Below, in pieces: positions 9,375 through 18,759 of a DNA stretch of 64,000 bases. Every line of letters begins with the position of its first letter. The first letter of the stretch is position 1. Below the pieces are notes generated by a model that was given only the letters and a program-made list of their open reading frames with translations, did not search any database and had not been told where the DNA came from. The DNA lies in the NCBI GenBank assembly GCA_017397725.1, contig JAFQIA010000017.1, positions 26,009 to 90,008 on the forward strand, in the 5' to 3' direction. The stretch is from Clostridia bacterium. Lineage in GTDB: Bacteria; Bacillota; Clostridia; Monoglobales; Monoglobaceae. Made by a program: the position numbers and the translations under genes.

Positions 9375-10355
9375 TTATCCCAGACAGAGCATCAGCGCGC
9401 AAAGCACTGCTGTTACCGAGGTAAAGACTGTCACAATTTTTACTTCACTCCATCCGCACATCTCAAAATGATGGTGGATGGGACTCATCTTAAAAATACG
9501 CTTGCCGGTCAGCTTGAAGGATGCCACCTGCAAAATCACCGACAAGGACTCCATTACATAGACAAAGCCCACAATCAACAAGGTAAGGGGTTGTTCGGTC
9601 AGGATTGCCATCCCGCAAACGATACCTCCAAGGCAAAGAGAACCGGTATCTCCCATAAATACCTTTGCCGGAAACCGGTTATACACTAAAAATCCCAACA
9701 AGCCGCCGATGGTGACCGCCGCAAAGAGTGCCACCTCCGTCCGGAGTGCAACCACCTTGGAGAAAATCAGGAAGAACAAGCAAACCACAATACTCACACA
9801 GGTCGCCAATCCGTCCAGGCCGTCGGTCAGGTTGACGCTGTTGACGCTTGCCAGAATCACCAATACCGCAAAGGGGATGAAAAACCATCCCATCTCCCAA
9901 GAGAGATTGGTAAAGGGAATGGATATCACCGTCTTTATATGTCCGCCAAAGACTGCCCAGCTGACAAACAACAGTGCCACCAGAAACTGCAGTCCGAATT
10001 TTTGTGCCGCGGTCAGTCCCAGATTCCGTTTCAGAATCACCTTGATGTAATCGTCCAAAAATCCAATCGCCGCATAGGCAAGCATCACAATCGCCAGCAT
10101 TCCCAAGCGGGTGAAGTCAAAAGGCGTTCCGCTCCATGCAGCAACGATGCAGGCGACAACCAGTCCCGCCAGAATCCCTGCCAGAAAGATGAATCCGCCC
10201 ATGGTGGGGGTGCCGGATTTTTTCTCATGCCATTTGGGACCCTCTTCACGGATTTCCTGCCCGAACTTCAACCGATGGAGCAAAGGAATCATCCATCTTC
10301 CGCAAAGCACAGCCACCACAAATGCAACTCCTATTTGTATGCATAACTCCAACAT
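9375..10355 (-). CDS. mraY: Phospho-MurNAc-pentapeptide transferase
   Basis: Integral membrane enzyme that transfers phospho-MurNAc-pentapeptide to undecaprenyl phosphate to give lipid I. At 326 residues with about 10 transmembrane helices it fits the family. Visible motifs: GPKWHEKKSGTPTMGGF near the N-terminus, the catalytic DDYIK, NLTDGLDGLA, and the C-terminal MSPIHHHFEMCGWSE that binds the substrate headgroup. It is separated from ftsW by under 30 bp; murD, which commonly sits between these two genes, is missing here. Confidence 0.97.
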   Translation of the reverse strand: MLELCIQIGVAFVVAVLCGRWMIPLLHRLKFGQEIREEGPKWHEKKSGTPTMGGFIFLAGILAGLVVACIVAAWSGTPFDFTRLGMLAIVMLAYAAIGFLDDYIKVILKRNLGLTAAQKFGLQFLVALLFVSWAVFGGHIKTVISIPFTNLSWEMGWFFIPFAVLVILASVNSVNLTDGLDGLATCVSIVVCLFFLIFSKVVALRTEVALFAAVTIGGLLGFLVYNRFPAKVFMGDTGSLCLGGIVCGMAILTEQPLTLLIVGFVYVMESLSVILQVASFKLTGKRIFKMSPIHHHFEMCGWSEVKIVTVFTSVTAVLCALMLCLG

Positions 10356-10385
10356 CGCAAACGCCTCCGTTTCCTTTGTGTTTCC

Positions 10386-11777
10386 TTATTCCAGTTCCCC
10401 GATTGCCTCGGCAATCTCCTCTAAGTGCATCCCACGGGAACCTTTGACCAAAACCAAATCCTGTTTTTTCAATAATCGGGGAAGCTGTTCCATCGCCGCG
10501 GCATTACTGTCAAACTCATAGACATCCGCCGGATTCATCCCCGCATCAATGGCACCTTTGGCAATCTGTTTTGCCTCCTGCCCGATGGCAATCAAACAAT
10601 CTACGCCATACTCCACCGTCAATCTGCCCACATGGTAGTGCGCCTTTTCAGAGGCATTGCCCAACTCCAGCATATCGGCAAGACAGGCAACCCGCCGCCC
10701 CTGACACTGGGTGAGGGAAAGCACCTCAAGTCCCGACTTCATAGATGCAGGACTGGCATTGTAGCAATCCCGAATCACCTTGTAATTGGGATATTCAATC
10801 AAGGTTTGCCGCAATCCGCTGGGGGCAAATTTGCGCACCCCCTGTTTGATATCTTCGATGGAAATATTATACTTCAGTCCTACCAAAATTGCCGCAAGGG
10901 CATTATAGATATGATGCTCCCCGGGAACGGTTACCGAGAACTTGTGGGATTCTCCATCAATCTTGCAGGTAAACTCCGACCCGTCGGAATACATCCGCAC
11001 ATCGGTTGCCACCAAGTCACAATTCTTGTTGCGGATGCCGAAATACAGGGTTTCAAACTCCATCTCTCCACGGGAATCCCAGAGCATATCATCGTCACCG
11101 TTCAGAATCACGGTGCCATCCATCTGCAAGCCTTCCAGAATCTCAAGCTTTGCCTGCTTGATGCCTTCCCGACTTCCCAGATGTTCAATATGGGAAAGTC
11201 CGATATTGGTAATCACCGCCGTTTCCGGCTTGGCAATCCGGGTCAGGCGGGAAATCTCACCAAATCCGCTCATTCCCATTTCCAACACCATCATCTCATC
11301 TTCACTCATCAAATCAAAGACGGTCAGGGGCAGTCCAATCTCGTTGTTGAAGTTGCCTTGGGTCATATGGGTACGATAGTTCTCCCGCAGCACCGAGGCA
11401 ATCATCTCCTTGGTGGAGGTTTTACCCACGCTTCCAGTGATTCCCACCACCGGAATCCGGAACTGCTTGCGGTATTCCTCTGCAAGGGCACGAAGTGCCC
11501 GATGGGTGTCTTCCACCACAATGACAGGCAGTCCGTCAAACTGCTGGCTTTCCTCATTGACCACACAGCAAATGGCTCCGGCTGCAACTGCATCCGGAAC
11601 AAATTTATGCCCGTCAAACCGTTCCCCCCGCAGGGCAAAGAACAGGCCTCCGTCTTTGATGGTACGGGTATCGGTAGACACCGATTGAATCAACTCGTCC
11701 CCGTCACAATGCAGGATTTTGCCCCCCATTGCTTTGGCGGCAAGATTGACATTCAATAACCATTCCACAACATTCAC
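10386..11777 (-). CDS. murF: UDP-MurNAc-tripeptide:D-Ala-D-Ala ligase
   Basis: ATP-dependent cytoplasmic ligase that adds D-Ala-D-Ala to complete the stem pentapeptide. The 463-residue protein shows the Mur ligase order: N-terminal substrate domain (VSTDTRTIKDGGLFFALRG), central ATPase with P-loop GITGSVGKTSTKEM and TNIGLSHIEHLGS, and a C-terminal domain. The start is a GTG; the ribosome-binding site (AAGGGATGAG) is close to it and a somewhat later start cannot be excluded. It lies 8 bp downstream of murE and 30 bp upstream of mraY. Confidence 0.95.
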   Translation of the reverse strand: MNVVEWLLNVNLAAKAMGGKILHCDGDELIQSVSTDTRTIKDGGLFFALRGERFDGHKFVPDAVAAGAICCVVNEESQQFDGLPVIVVEDTHRALRALAEEYRKQFRIPVVGITGSVGKTSTKEMIASVLRENYRTHMTQGNFNNEIGLPLTVFDLMSEDEMMVLEMGMSGFGEISRLTRIAKPETAVITNIGLSHIEHLGSREGIKQAKLEILEGLQMDGTVILNGDDDMLWDSRGEMEFETLYFGIRNKNCDLVATDVRMYSDGSEFTCKIDGESHKFSVTVPGEHHIYNALAAILVGLKYNISIEDIKQGVRKFAPSGLRQTLIEYPNYKVIRDCYNASPASMKSGLEVLSLTQCQGRRVACLADMLELGNASEKAHYHVGRLTVEYGVDCLIAIGQEAKQIAKGAIDAGMNPADVYEFDSNAAAMEQLPRLLKKQDLVLVKGSRGMHLEEIAEAIGELE

Positions 11778-11785
11778 CTCATCCC

Positions 11786-13234
11786 TTATTGGGCAATATG
11801 CAAGAGCTTGTGCACGATTTCCCGTTCATCAAAGGAGATGGTCCGGTCCGCCAGAATCTGGTAGGTTTCGTGCCCTTTGCCTGCCAATAAGATAATATCA
11901 TCCTTTTGGGCGTGGTCCAGCGCATATTCAATTGCCTCAAACCGGTTGGGTACCACTGCATAGGCACCGCCGCCCTCTTTGACTCCCTCTAAAATATCTG
12001 CAATGATGGCATCGGGGTCCTCGGTACGGGGATTGTCACTGGTGACAATGGCAAAGTCCGCCAATTCAGATACAATCTTCCCCATCTTGGGGCGTTTGCT
12101 CTTATCCCGATCGCCGCCGCAACCAAACACCACCAGAATCCTCCCTTTGGCAAAACCCCGAATGGTGGAAATCACATTCAAAAGTCCGTCAGGCGTGTGG
12201 GCGTAGTCAATAATCACGCTGTAATCCCGTCCGGTTTCTACCATCTCCACTCTACCCTTGACACCCCGTGCAACCCGCAGGCAGTCTACTGCCTCCTTTA
12301 AGGGGATGCCGGCTGCTGCCAAACAAGAAAGTGCGGTGAGCGCATTGTAAACCGAGAATTTTCCGGGGATGCCCAGCTCCACGTCATAAGTTTCCCCTTG
12401 GTAACTCAAGGAAAAACGCACTCCGTTTTCTTCCAATACCACTTGGGAGGCACGCATGGCGCAGCCCTCCTCCAATCCGTAGGTCAGCATCGAATCACAG
12501 GTGGCGTTCTCGCAAAGATATGCCGCACCGGCATCATCGGCATTCACCGCACCGGCTTTGGCAAGGCGGAACAATATTCCCTTTGCCGCCAGATATTCTT
12601 CCATGGTATTGTGAAAATCCAGATGGTCCTGTGTGATATTGGTAAACGCCCCCACATCAAAGGTACACGCCGCCACACGGTCCAGCGCCAGAGAGTGGGA
12701 GGAAACCTCCATCACCACATAGTCTGCGCCCTTTTCTGCCATCATGGCAAACAGGCGCATCAGCTCCAGGGAATCGGGGGTGGTATGACTGGTGGGAATC
12801 ACCTCAGTACCAATCATATTCTGATTGGTACCAATCAAACCCACCTTTTTGCCCATCTTTTCCAGCACAGATTTCACCAGATAGGTGGTGGTGGTTTTGC
12901 CGTTGGTTCCGGTAATCCCAATCAGGCAGAATTTTCTGTCCGGATATCCGTAAAACGCCGCCGCCAGTTTTGCCAAAGCAAGACGGCTGTTTTCTACCAG
13001 AATGCAGGTGACGCCTACATCCTCAAGCTCCCGCTCGGCAACCACCGCAATGGCACCCTGCTTGACAGCATTTTGGGCATACTTGTGTCCGTCTGTCTGG
13101 AACCCGCTGATACACACAAAGAGATTGCCCGGCTTCACCGCACGGGAATCAAAGGCGATTCCTGTAATCTCCATCCGCTCTGTACCATCCAGCTTTTTCA
13201 CTTGGATGTCCTTCAGTAATTCCGAAAGATTCAT
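11786..13234 (-). CDS. murE: UDP-MurNAc-tripeptide synthetase, meso-DAP type
   Basis: Mur ligase that adds the third residue of the peptidoglycan stem peptide. The 482-residue protein has the P-loop GITGTNGKTTTTYL, the FTNITQDHLDFH segment and, near the C-terminus, TSDNPRTEDP. DNPR is the known specificity motif for meso-diaminopimelate (lysine-adding enzymes usually have other residues at the Arg), so an m-DAP-type wall is inferred. Operon position between spoVD/ftsI and murF is the standard one. Confidence 0.96.
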   Translation of the reverse strand: MNLSELLKDIQVKKLDGTERMEITGIAFDSRAVKPGNLFVCISGFQTDGHKYAQNAVKQGAIAVVAERELEDVGVTCILVENSRLALAKLAAAFYGYPDRKFCLIGITGTNGKTTTTYLVKSVLEKMGKKVGLIGTNQNMIGTEVIPTSHTTPDSLELMRLFAMMAEKGADYVVMEVSSHSLALDRVAACTFDVGAFTNITQDHLDFHNTMEEYLAAKGILFRLAKAGAVNADDAGAAYLCENATCDSMLTYGLEEGCAMRASQVVLEENGVRFSLSYQGETYDVELGIPGKFSVYNALTALSCLAAAGIPLKEAVDCLRVARGVKGRVEMVETGRDYSVIIDYAHTPDGLLNVISTIRGFAKGRILVVFGCGGDRDKSKRPKMGKIVSELADFAIVTSDNPRTEDPDAIIADILEGVKEGGGAYAVVPNRFEAIEYALDHAQKDDIILLAGKGHETYQILADRTISFDEREIVHKLLHIAQ

Positions 13235-13253
13235 CTGTGCTTCCTCGCTTTCT

Positions 13254-15488
13254 TTATTCCATTGCTCCTTGATATTTGAAGTTGACCGTCACCACCGTGC
13301 CGGGCTCTACGATGGTCCCCGCCTCCGGCGATTGGGACTCGCAAATGGCACCGCCCATTCCGGGAACACCCCGAATCCGCGCATTCAGTCCCTCGCTGGT
13401 CAGAATTGCCGAGGCTGCCGCCGCAGTTTCTCCGGTGACCTTGGGCACCGTCACGGTGCGCTCTGCTTGCGCTCCGTCAAGATATGCCACTACGGTGGAA
13501 CCGGAGCTTAAACGGGTATACGCCTTTGGGATCTGGTCGGTAACCAGATTACCCTGACCCTTGAACCGGATTTTGAAGCCTGCCTCCTTCAGTACGGCAG
13601 TTGCCTCCTCCCGACTCTTGCCGGACAAATCCGGCAGCTCCAAATCCACATACGCCTTTTCGTCTTCATTGTAGCGGGGTTCTACCTCTAAGTAACGCAA
13701 CGTTTCTTCCATAATATTTTTTACCACAGGTGCCGCAATGGTACCGCCGTAATACACCTGTCCTGGAGGCGGTTGGTCCAAAATGACCAAGCATGCAATC
13801 TGGGGATTGTCTGCAGGGGCAAAGGACAAAAAGGATGCAATATATTTTTGATTGCCACGGGGAATCTTCTCCGAGGTTCCGGTCTTTCCTGCAATGCGAT
13901 AGCCGGCGATATAGGCATTCTTACCGCCGCCCTTGGAAACTACTGATTCCAGAATGGTCCGCATCTGTTTGCTGGTTTCTTCCGAAATTACCTGCCGAAC
14001 CACCTGCGGCTCCTTTTTCTCAATAACCACATTATCCGAATTGAGGATTTCTTTAATCAAATGGGGCTTATACAATTTGCCGCCGTTGGCAACGGCGCTG
14101 ATTGCCGTAATCATCTGGAGCGGTGTCACCGTCACCGACTGGCCAAAGGAAGAGGTCGCCAAGTCCAGTTCCGTAAAACTGTCCAAGGAAAATCCAAGAC
14201 CCGCCGTTTCGCCGGGCAGCTCAATGCCGGTCTTTTGGAAGAACCCAAAAGCCTTTGCGCCGGTCAAAAAAGGTTCCTTTCCAATCTTGGCACCAATCTG
14301 GATAAAGGCAGGGTTGCAGGAGTTCTGCACCGCCTCCTGGAAGGTCTGATTTCCGTGTCCGTTCCGGTTGGCACAGTTGATTCTGCGGTCCGCCACCGGA
14401 TAGGACCCTCCACAACTATATTGGTCGTGCTGCAAATCCACCGAACCGGTTTCAATGGCAATGGATGCCACCATCGCCTTAAAGGTGGAACCGGGCTCGT
14501 AGGAGTCCACCACCGCCTTGTTTCGGCGGACGGTCTGGATGACCTCGGTCAAACGTTCATTGTACTCTGTCCCCTTTAAGCCATCCAGTTCTTCCTCAAT
14601 ATTTTCATACTTATCCCGAATGGCATCGGTAATGGCAAAGGGTTCGTTGAGGTTGTAATCCGGTTTGGAGCTCATGGCAAGAATCTCACCACTGTTGACA
14701 TCCATCACAATCGCCGCCGCACCAACCTCCAGTTTGTTGGCAATCCGGGCGTTTTCCAGATGCTTTTCTACATAGCCCTGAATCACCTCGTCAATGGTCA
14801 GCACCACGCTGGAGCCATCCTGTGCCGCAATATAGCTTTCATAAGCAGAGGCAGACTCCACACCGGTAGACTGCCGACTGGTAATCACACGTCCGGGCAC
14901 GCCGCTGAGTTCATCGTCGTAAATACTCTCGATACCCTCAAGCCCCTGATTGTCATCCCCCACAAAACCAATGACGTGGGATGCCAGATTGTTATAGGGG
15001 TAAAACCGCTTGACATCCTCTACAAAGTTGATACCCTTAAGCTTGTTTTCTTCAATATAAACACGCAGGGCATCGGCAACATCTTTTTCTACCTTCTTTT
15101 TCAGGTATTCAAAGTTGCTCTTTTTCTGAATTTTGTTTTCGATGGTTTGGGGCTGCATCCCCAAAATCTCCGCAATTCCTTCCGCTGCTCTGCCCTCGCT
15201 GATACCATTGTCTTTCAGGCTGTTGCGCAGGTTTTCCGGCGTAATGCTGATGGTTTCTACCGTGGTATTGCTTGCCAGAACCTTATAGTTCCGGTCATAA
15301 ATATTTCCCCTTTTTGCGCTGACGGTATTGTCGCTGGTTTGCTGTTCCAAGGCTCTGCGGGAAAGGTCTTCCCCGTTGACAATTTGTATCCACGCAGTTC
15401 TGACCAAAAGCAGAACAAAGATGGCAACCAATATGCCAAGTACCAGCATCATCCGTTGATTCTGTACAAGTCGGCTCTTTTTCATCAC
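13254..15488 (-). CDS. spoVD: Class B penicillin-binding protein, SpoVD/FtsI type with PASTA domains
   Basis: A 744-residue septal transpeptidase. It has an N-terminal transmembrane anchor (about 12-30), a dimerisation/pedestal domain (GNIYDRNYKVLASN), and a transpeptidase domain with the SxxK serine in YEPGSTFKAM, the SCN-type motif in NSCNPAF and the KTG box in AGKTGTSEK. Two PASTA repeats follow (about 605-672 and 675-740; VPKVTGETAAAASAILTSEG is in the second). The PASTA tail is shared with Bacillus SpoVD and PbpB, so either a spore-cortex or a division role is possible. It follows the FtsL-like gene and should act with the SEDS protein of the same operon. Confidence 0.93.
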   Translation of the reverse strand: MMKKSRLVQNQRMMLVLGILVAIFVLLLVRTAWIQIVNGEDLSRRALEQQTSDNTVSAKRGNIYDRNYKVLASNTTVETISITPENLRNSLKDNGISEGRAAEGIAEILGMQPQTIENKIQKKSNFEYLKKKVEKDVADALRVYIEENKLKGINFVEDVKRFYPYNNLASHVIGFVGDDNQGLEGIESIYDDELSGVPGRVITSRQSTGVESASAYESYIAAQDGSSVVLTIDEVIQGYVEKHLENARIANKLEVGAAAIVMDVNSGEILAMSSKPDYNLNEPFAITDAIRDKYENIEEELDGLKGTEYNERLTEVIQTVRRNKAVVDSYEPGSTFKAMVASIAIETGSVDLQHDQYSCGGSYPVADRRINCANRNGHGNQTFQEAVQNSCNPAFIQIGAKIGKEPFLTGAKAFGFFQKTGIELPGETAGLGFSLDSFTELDLATSSFGQSVTVTPLQMITAISAVANGGKLYKPHLIKEILNSDNVVIEKKEPQVVRQVISEETSKQMRTILESVVSKGGGKNAYIAGYRIAGKTGTSEKIPRGNQKYIASFLSFAPADNPQIACLVILDQPPPGQVYYGGTIAAPVVKNIMEETLRYLEVEPRYNEDEKAYVDLELPDLSGKSREEATAVLKEAGFKIRFKGQGNLVTDQIPKAYTRLSSGSTVVAYLDGAQAERTVTVPKVTGETAAAASAILTSEGLNARIRGVPGMGGAICESQSPEAGTIVEPGTVVTVNFKYQGAME

Positions 15489-15587
15489 GGTTCTCCATCC
15501 TTTCCTTCATTTCTTTTATAGATGTAAATAGCGGAGTTTTCCAATGAAAAATCCCCGCTACCCTTAGTTACTATATGCAATTTCCTT

Positions 15588-16160
15588 TTAGTTTAACACC
15601 CGAATTGCATTCACCAACGCACCCGGCGTCCCTTGAAGAACATTGTTTTCCCGCTGTCCTTCCTGTTCGGTACGCTGTGCCGCATCACTGAGCTGCATGT
15701 CTACATAAAACATCTGGGAGCTGTCAGGGCGAATCATACCCAACTGTCCGGTGGCATAAGATTCCAGAACGCCCAATTCCAAGCCCCGATCAATCTTTGC
15801 CTGTAATGCCTGATTGGTTGCCGCAATGTCGGAAACCTGTTTGGAAAGCGTTTCAATGGTTTCTGCGCTTTCCAGAATCGCTGCATACCGATAGAGCATC
15901 AACATACACATCCCCATAACCAAAACTACATACATGGCAACCCTGAGTGCAGAAACCCGCTTGGGTTTTGCCGCCTGTTTCGGTTTTTGGGTCTGGATGG
16001 GAGAAACCCGTTTCGGATAAGTAACCGGAAACTCATATGCCCTTGCGGTGTTCTGTCGTTCCTGCACATATCCCTGATAGGATCTATACACGCCGGCAGT
16101 GACATCGTTTCTGTATGCGGTACGGGTTCTTCTTTGCGTAGTCTGTGTCGGCACAGGCAA
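15588..16160 (-). CDS. ftsL: FtsL-like septum protein
   Basis: A 190-residue bitopic membrane protein. A long basic cytoplasmic N-terminus (rich in Arg, Lys, Pro and Gln) leads to one transmembrane segment (VAMYVVLVMGMCMLMLY, about 92-110), followed by a predicted coiled coil (AETIETLSKQVSDIAATNQ). Sequence similarity within FtsL/DivIC is always weak; the call rests on topology and on position between rsmH and the class B PBP gene, where ftsL is found in most bacteria. The cytoplasmic part is longer than usual. Confidence 0.8.
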   Translation of the reverse strand: MPVPTQTTQRRTRTAYRNDVTAGVYRSYQGYVQERQNTARAYEFPVTYPKRVSPIQTQKPKQAAKPKRVSALRVAMYVVLVMGMCMLMLYRYAAILESAETIETLSKQVSDIAATNQALQAKIDRGLELGVLESYATGQLGMIRPDSSQMFYVDMQLSDAAQRTEQEGQRENNVLQGTPGALVNAIRVLN

Positions 16161-16169
16161 CCATCCTTT

Positions 16170-17105
16170 CTATATTTTTTCAAGCACCCGAAGCTTTGCG
16201 CTGTGGGCACGGTTGTTCTCTTTTAATTCCTTTTCGCCGGCAATCACCGGCTTGCGGGTAATCAGTTTTGCCTGCGGGGTCTTGCCGCAAACACAAACCG
16301 GAAAGTCCTTGGGGCATTCACACCCCTTTGCCAAATCGGCAAAGACATTTTTCACAATGCGGTCCTCCAGAGAATGGAAGGTGATAATCGCCAATCTTCC
16401 ACCGGGTCTTAGCACCTTTACAAAATCCCGTACTGCCTGCTCCAGTCCCTCCAGCTCGGAGTTCACCTCAATCCGGATTGCCTGAAAGGTCCGCTTCGCC
16501 GGATGCTTGTCCCCAAACCGCTGAGCGGCAGGGAATGCACTTTTGATGATTTCAGAAAGCTCAGTGGTGGTTTCAATGGGGGCTTGCTCCCGCCTTGCTT
16601 TGATTGCGGCGGCAATCCGCCTTGCGTATCGCTCTTCTCCGTAGCGGAAAATGATGTCCGCCAGACGGTCTTCTTCATAAGTATTGACGACTTTCCACGC
16701 GTCCAGTTCCGCCGTGCGGTCCATCCGCATATCCAGTCTGGCTGTCTGGTGGTAGCTGAACCCTCGCTCCCCATCGTCCAACTGGGGAGAAGACACTCCC
16801 AAATCCAGAATCGCACCATCAATCGCCGGAATGCCCAGCTCATCCAGCACCGCCTGAATTTCAAAGAAGTTCCGGTGCACCAGATGCTTTTGACAGGAAT
16901 AGGGCTTTAACCGTTCAGTTGCCGCCCCAAGCGCCACCTGGTCCCGATCTATCCCAATCAAGGTACCCTTGTCCGACAGACTCTCGCACAGCAAGGCACT
17001 ATGTCCGCCGCCGCCAAGGGTTCCGTCTGCATACACGCCGTCCGGCTTTACCTGAAGCGCCGCAACGCTCTCTTCAAGCAATACCGAGATATGATGAAAC
17101 GCCAT
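16170..17105 (-). CDS. rsmH: 16S rRNA (cytosine1402-N4)-methyltransferase
   Basis: SAM-dependent enzyme that N4-methylates C1402 in the 16S rRNA P-site. The 311-residue protein starts MAFHHISVLLEESVAAL and has the SAM-binding motif YADGTLGGGGHSALL, then the family signatures GAILDLGVSSPQLDDGERGF and IITFHSLEDRIVKN. Its ATG shares a base with the mraZ stop (TAATG), which suggests translational coupling. Second gene of the dcw operon. Confidence 0.97.
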   Translation of the reverse strand: MAFHHISVLLEESVAALQVKPDGVYADGTLGGGGHSALLCESLSDKGTLIGIDRDQVALGAATERLKPYSCQKHLVHRNFFEIQAVLDELGIPAIDGAILDLGVSSPQLDDGERGFSYHQTARLDMRMDRTAELDAWKVVNTYEEDRLADIIFRYGEERYARRIAAAIKARREQAPIETTTELSEIIKSAFPAAQRFGDKHPAKRTFQAIRIEVNSELEGLEQAVRDFVKVLRPGGRLAIITFHSLEDRIVKNVFADLAKGCECPKDFPVCVCGKTPQAKLITRKPVIAGEKELKENNRAHSAKLRVLEKI

Positions 17106-17530
17106 TATATACCCAGCTCCTCCATAATCTCCGCAATGGAGTCTGCGTCAAATTCCGGTTGGTTCATATAAGCTTCCCACTTCTTGCGGTCCCAGATTTC
17201 CACCTTATCTGAAACGCCGATGACCACAATCTCACCGGTAAGACCGGCATATTCCCGAATCTGGGGCGGAATCAGCACTCTGCCTTGTCCGTCAATGCTC
17301 CGCTCCTCAGCACCGCTGAAGAAGAAACGCTCCAACCCTCTGCGCTTGCTGGAGGGTACGGTTCTAAGCTCTTCCTGAAAACGCTCCCATTCCCCTTTGG
17401 GGTAGATGCTTACACAGTATTCCAATCCCTTGGACACGACAAACGATTCGCCCAAATCCAAGCGGAACTTGGCAGGGATATTCACTCTACCCTTGCTATC
17501 TAAATTCTGATAATATTCCCCCATGAGCAT
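17105..17530 (-). CDS. mraZ: Transcriptional regulator MraZ
   Basis: DNA-binding protein of the AbrB-like double-psi barrel class that represses its own dcw operon in the bacteria studied. The 141-residue protein has two tandem copies of the MraZ domain: MLMGEYYQNLDSKGRVNIPA at the N-terminus and the second DGQGRVLIPPQIREYAG near residue 80. The ATG at 17530 is chosen because AAAGGAGG lies about 9 bp upstream and the N-terminus then matches other MraZ proteins. Four 10-bp operator-like repeats lie 60-100 bp upstream (17590-17629), so autoregulation is likely. Confidence 0.96.
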   Translation of the reverse strand: MLMGEYYQNLDSKGRVNIPAKFRLDLGESFVVSKGLEYCVSIYPKGEWERFQEELRTVPSSKRRGLERFFFSGAEERSIDGQGRVLIPPQIREYAGLTGEIVVIGVSDKVEIWDRKKWEAYMNQPEFDADSIAEIMEELGI

Positions 17531-17589
17531 CGCCGTCGCCTCCTTTCTCAATCGGGATTCGTAACTTTTGGGTTTTTGGGTCCATTTTT

Positions 17590-17629
17590 GCACCACTTTG
17601 ATGCATCTTGAACCACTTTGCACCACTTT
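17590..17629 (-). promoter_or_regulatory. MraZ operator: four tandem 10-bp repeats
   Basis: On the minus strand four contiguous 10-bp units read AAAGTGGTGC, AAAGTGGTTC, AAGATGCATC and AAAGTGGTGC; the third is degenerate. AAAGTG-type repeats with 10-bp spacing are the described MraZ site in mollicutes. They begin 5 bp downstream of the -10 element, so bound MraZ would sit on the transcription start. Confidence 0.88.
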
Positions 17630-17634
17630 CCTCT

Positions 17635-17663
17635 ATTCTAATCGATTTCTTCTCATATTGCAA
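17635..17663 (-). promoter_or_regulatory. Predicted sigma-A promoter of the dcw operon
   Basis: Minus-strand TTGCAA (17663-17658) and TAGAAT (17640-17635) with a 17-bp spacer, directly upstream of the MraZ repeats. The several hundred bases to the lgt terminator are AT-rich and hold no other gene I can support. Confidence 0.8.
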
Positions 17664-17872
17664 GTGTTTTTTTGAAAAAACTTTAAGTTTTTTTTACAAA
17701 ATGTTTCAGAAATATTTCCCAGTCCTGATTTTCCCCGAAAATTCGTTGGTTTTTGCTCCGCTTTTTTCTCATTTTTCTCAATTTTTCAACTTTTGACCTT
17801 TGGGCGCAGTTTTTTACAGTTTTTTGGAAAAACCATCGGCAGTTTCCCGCAAAATCCTCAAAGATTTGGCGG

Positions 17873-17924
17873 CAAACAAAAAACACTCCGGAGATTGGAC
17901 CAAAAATCCAATTCTCCGGAGTGT
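17873..17924 (-). terminator. Intrinsic terminator after lgt
   Basis: A near-perfect inverted repeat (ACACTCCGGAGA-TTGGA arms, 17883-17924) followed on the minus strand by a run of six T residues. It ends the M16/lgt operon and isolates it from mraZ. The rest of 17664-17872 is AT-rich sequence without recognisable features. Confidence 0.88.
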
Positions 17925-17941
17925 AAAATGTAAAATCCGGT

Positions 17942-18754
17942 TTATTTTTTCTCATTCCGGCAGATGCCCTGCCGAATCCTGATGCTTATCATCAAACCAA
18001 GTCCTGCAAAGAGCGTCAACCCCGCAAGGAGTTGGGAGATGCGTATGTCGCCCAGATACAAAGAGTCTGCCCGCAGTCCTTCAATCCAGAGTCTGCCCAG
18101 TCCGTACCAACTGAGGTAGGCACAAAAAAGCTCTCCGTCAAACTCCTGAATCCGCTTATAAAGGAGCAGTACCCCGATACCGATGGCATTCCACAGAGAT
18201 TCATAGAAAAAGGTGGGATGCACGCCATCGGCAATGGTGGTTCCATTCTGCACAATCACCATCTTCCAAGGCAGGTCGGTGACACTTCCAAAGGCTTCGC
18301 CGTTGACAAAGTTACCCCAACGCCCGATTGCCTGACCAATCAACAATCCCACCGCAAGCACATCCAGTACCCTGCCGATGGAAAGCTTCTTTTTCAGGCA
18401 ATAGCCAATCACCGAGAGCGCGGCACCAATCACCCCGCCATAGATGGCAAGTCCGCCATTTCGGATATTTAAGATTTCAGCAAAATCCCCCCGATAATCC
18501 TCCCATTGAAAGGCAACATAGTAGAGCCTTGCGCAGACAATCGCCACCGGCAAGGCAATCAGCAGCATATTAAAAAGGTCGTCACTGCTGATCTCCTTTT
18601 TCTTGCATTCCCTGATTCCGTAAAGCACCGCCAGAATCAAACCGGTGGCAATCAGGATGCCATACCAATAAATCGGCATCCCGAAAACCCGAAAAGCAGC
18701 CCGATTCACCGAAAGGGAAATCCCCAAATCCGGAAAGGCAATCCGGTTGATCAT
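17942..18754 (-). CDS. lgt: Prolipoprotein diacylglyceryl transferase
   Basis: Membrane enzyme that transfers diacylglycerol from phosphatidylglycerol to the lipobox cysteine of prolipoproteins. It has about 270 residues and seven hydrophobic helices, with the family signature GRWGNFVNGEAFG and the YWYGILIATGL segment near the N-terminus. The ATG at 18754 (MINRIAFPDL) has AAAAAGGAG at good distance; upstream in-frame starts overlap the end of the preceding gene. A lipoprotein substrate is seen at 51833-52318. Confidence 0.96.
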   Translation of the reverse strand: MINRIAFPDLGISLSVNRAAFRVFGMPIYWYGILIATGLILAVLYGIRECKKKEISSDDLFNMLLIALPVAIVCARLYYVAFQWEDYRGDFAEILNIRNGGLAIYGGVIGAALSVIGYCLKKKLSIGRVLDVLAVGLLIGQAIGRWGNFVNGEAFGSVTDLPWKMVIVQNGTTIADGVHPTFFYESLWNAIGIGVLLLYKRIQEFDGELFCAYLSWYGLGRLWIEGLRADSLYLGDIRISQLLAGLTLFAGLGLMISIRIRQGICRNEKK

Positions 18755-18759
18755 TCCCA

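Noticed and set aside
17683..17955. A 90-codon minus-strand frame between lgt and mraZ
   Set aside because: It includes the lgt terminator hairpin, is lysine/phenylalanine-rich from AT-rich DNA and has no ribosome-binding site.
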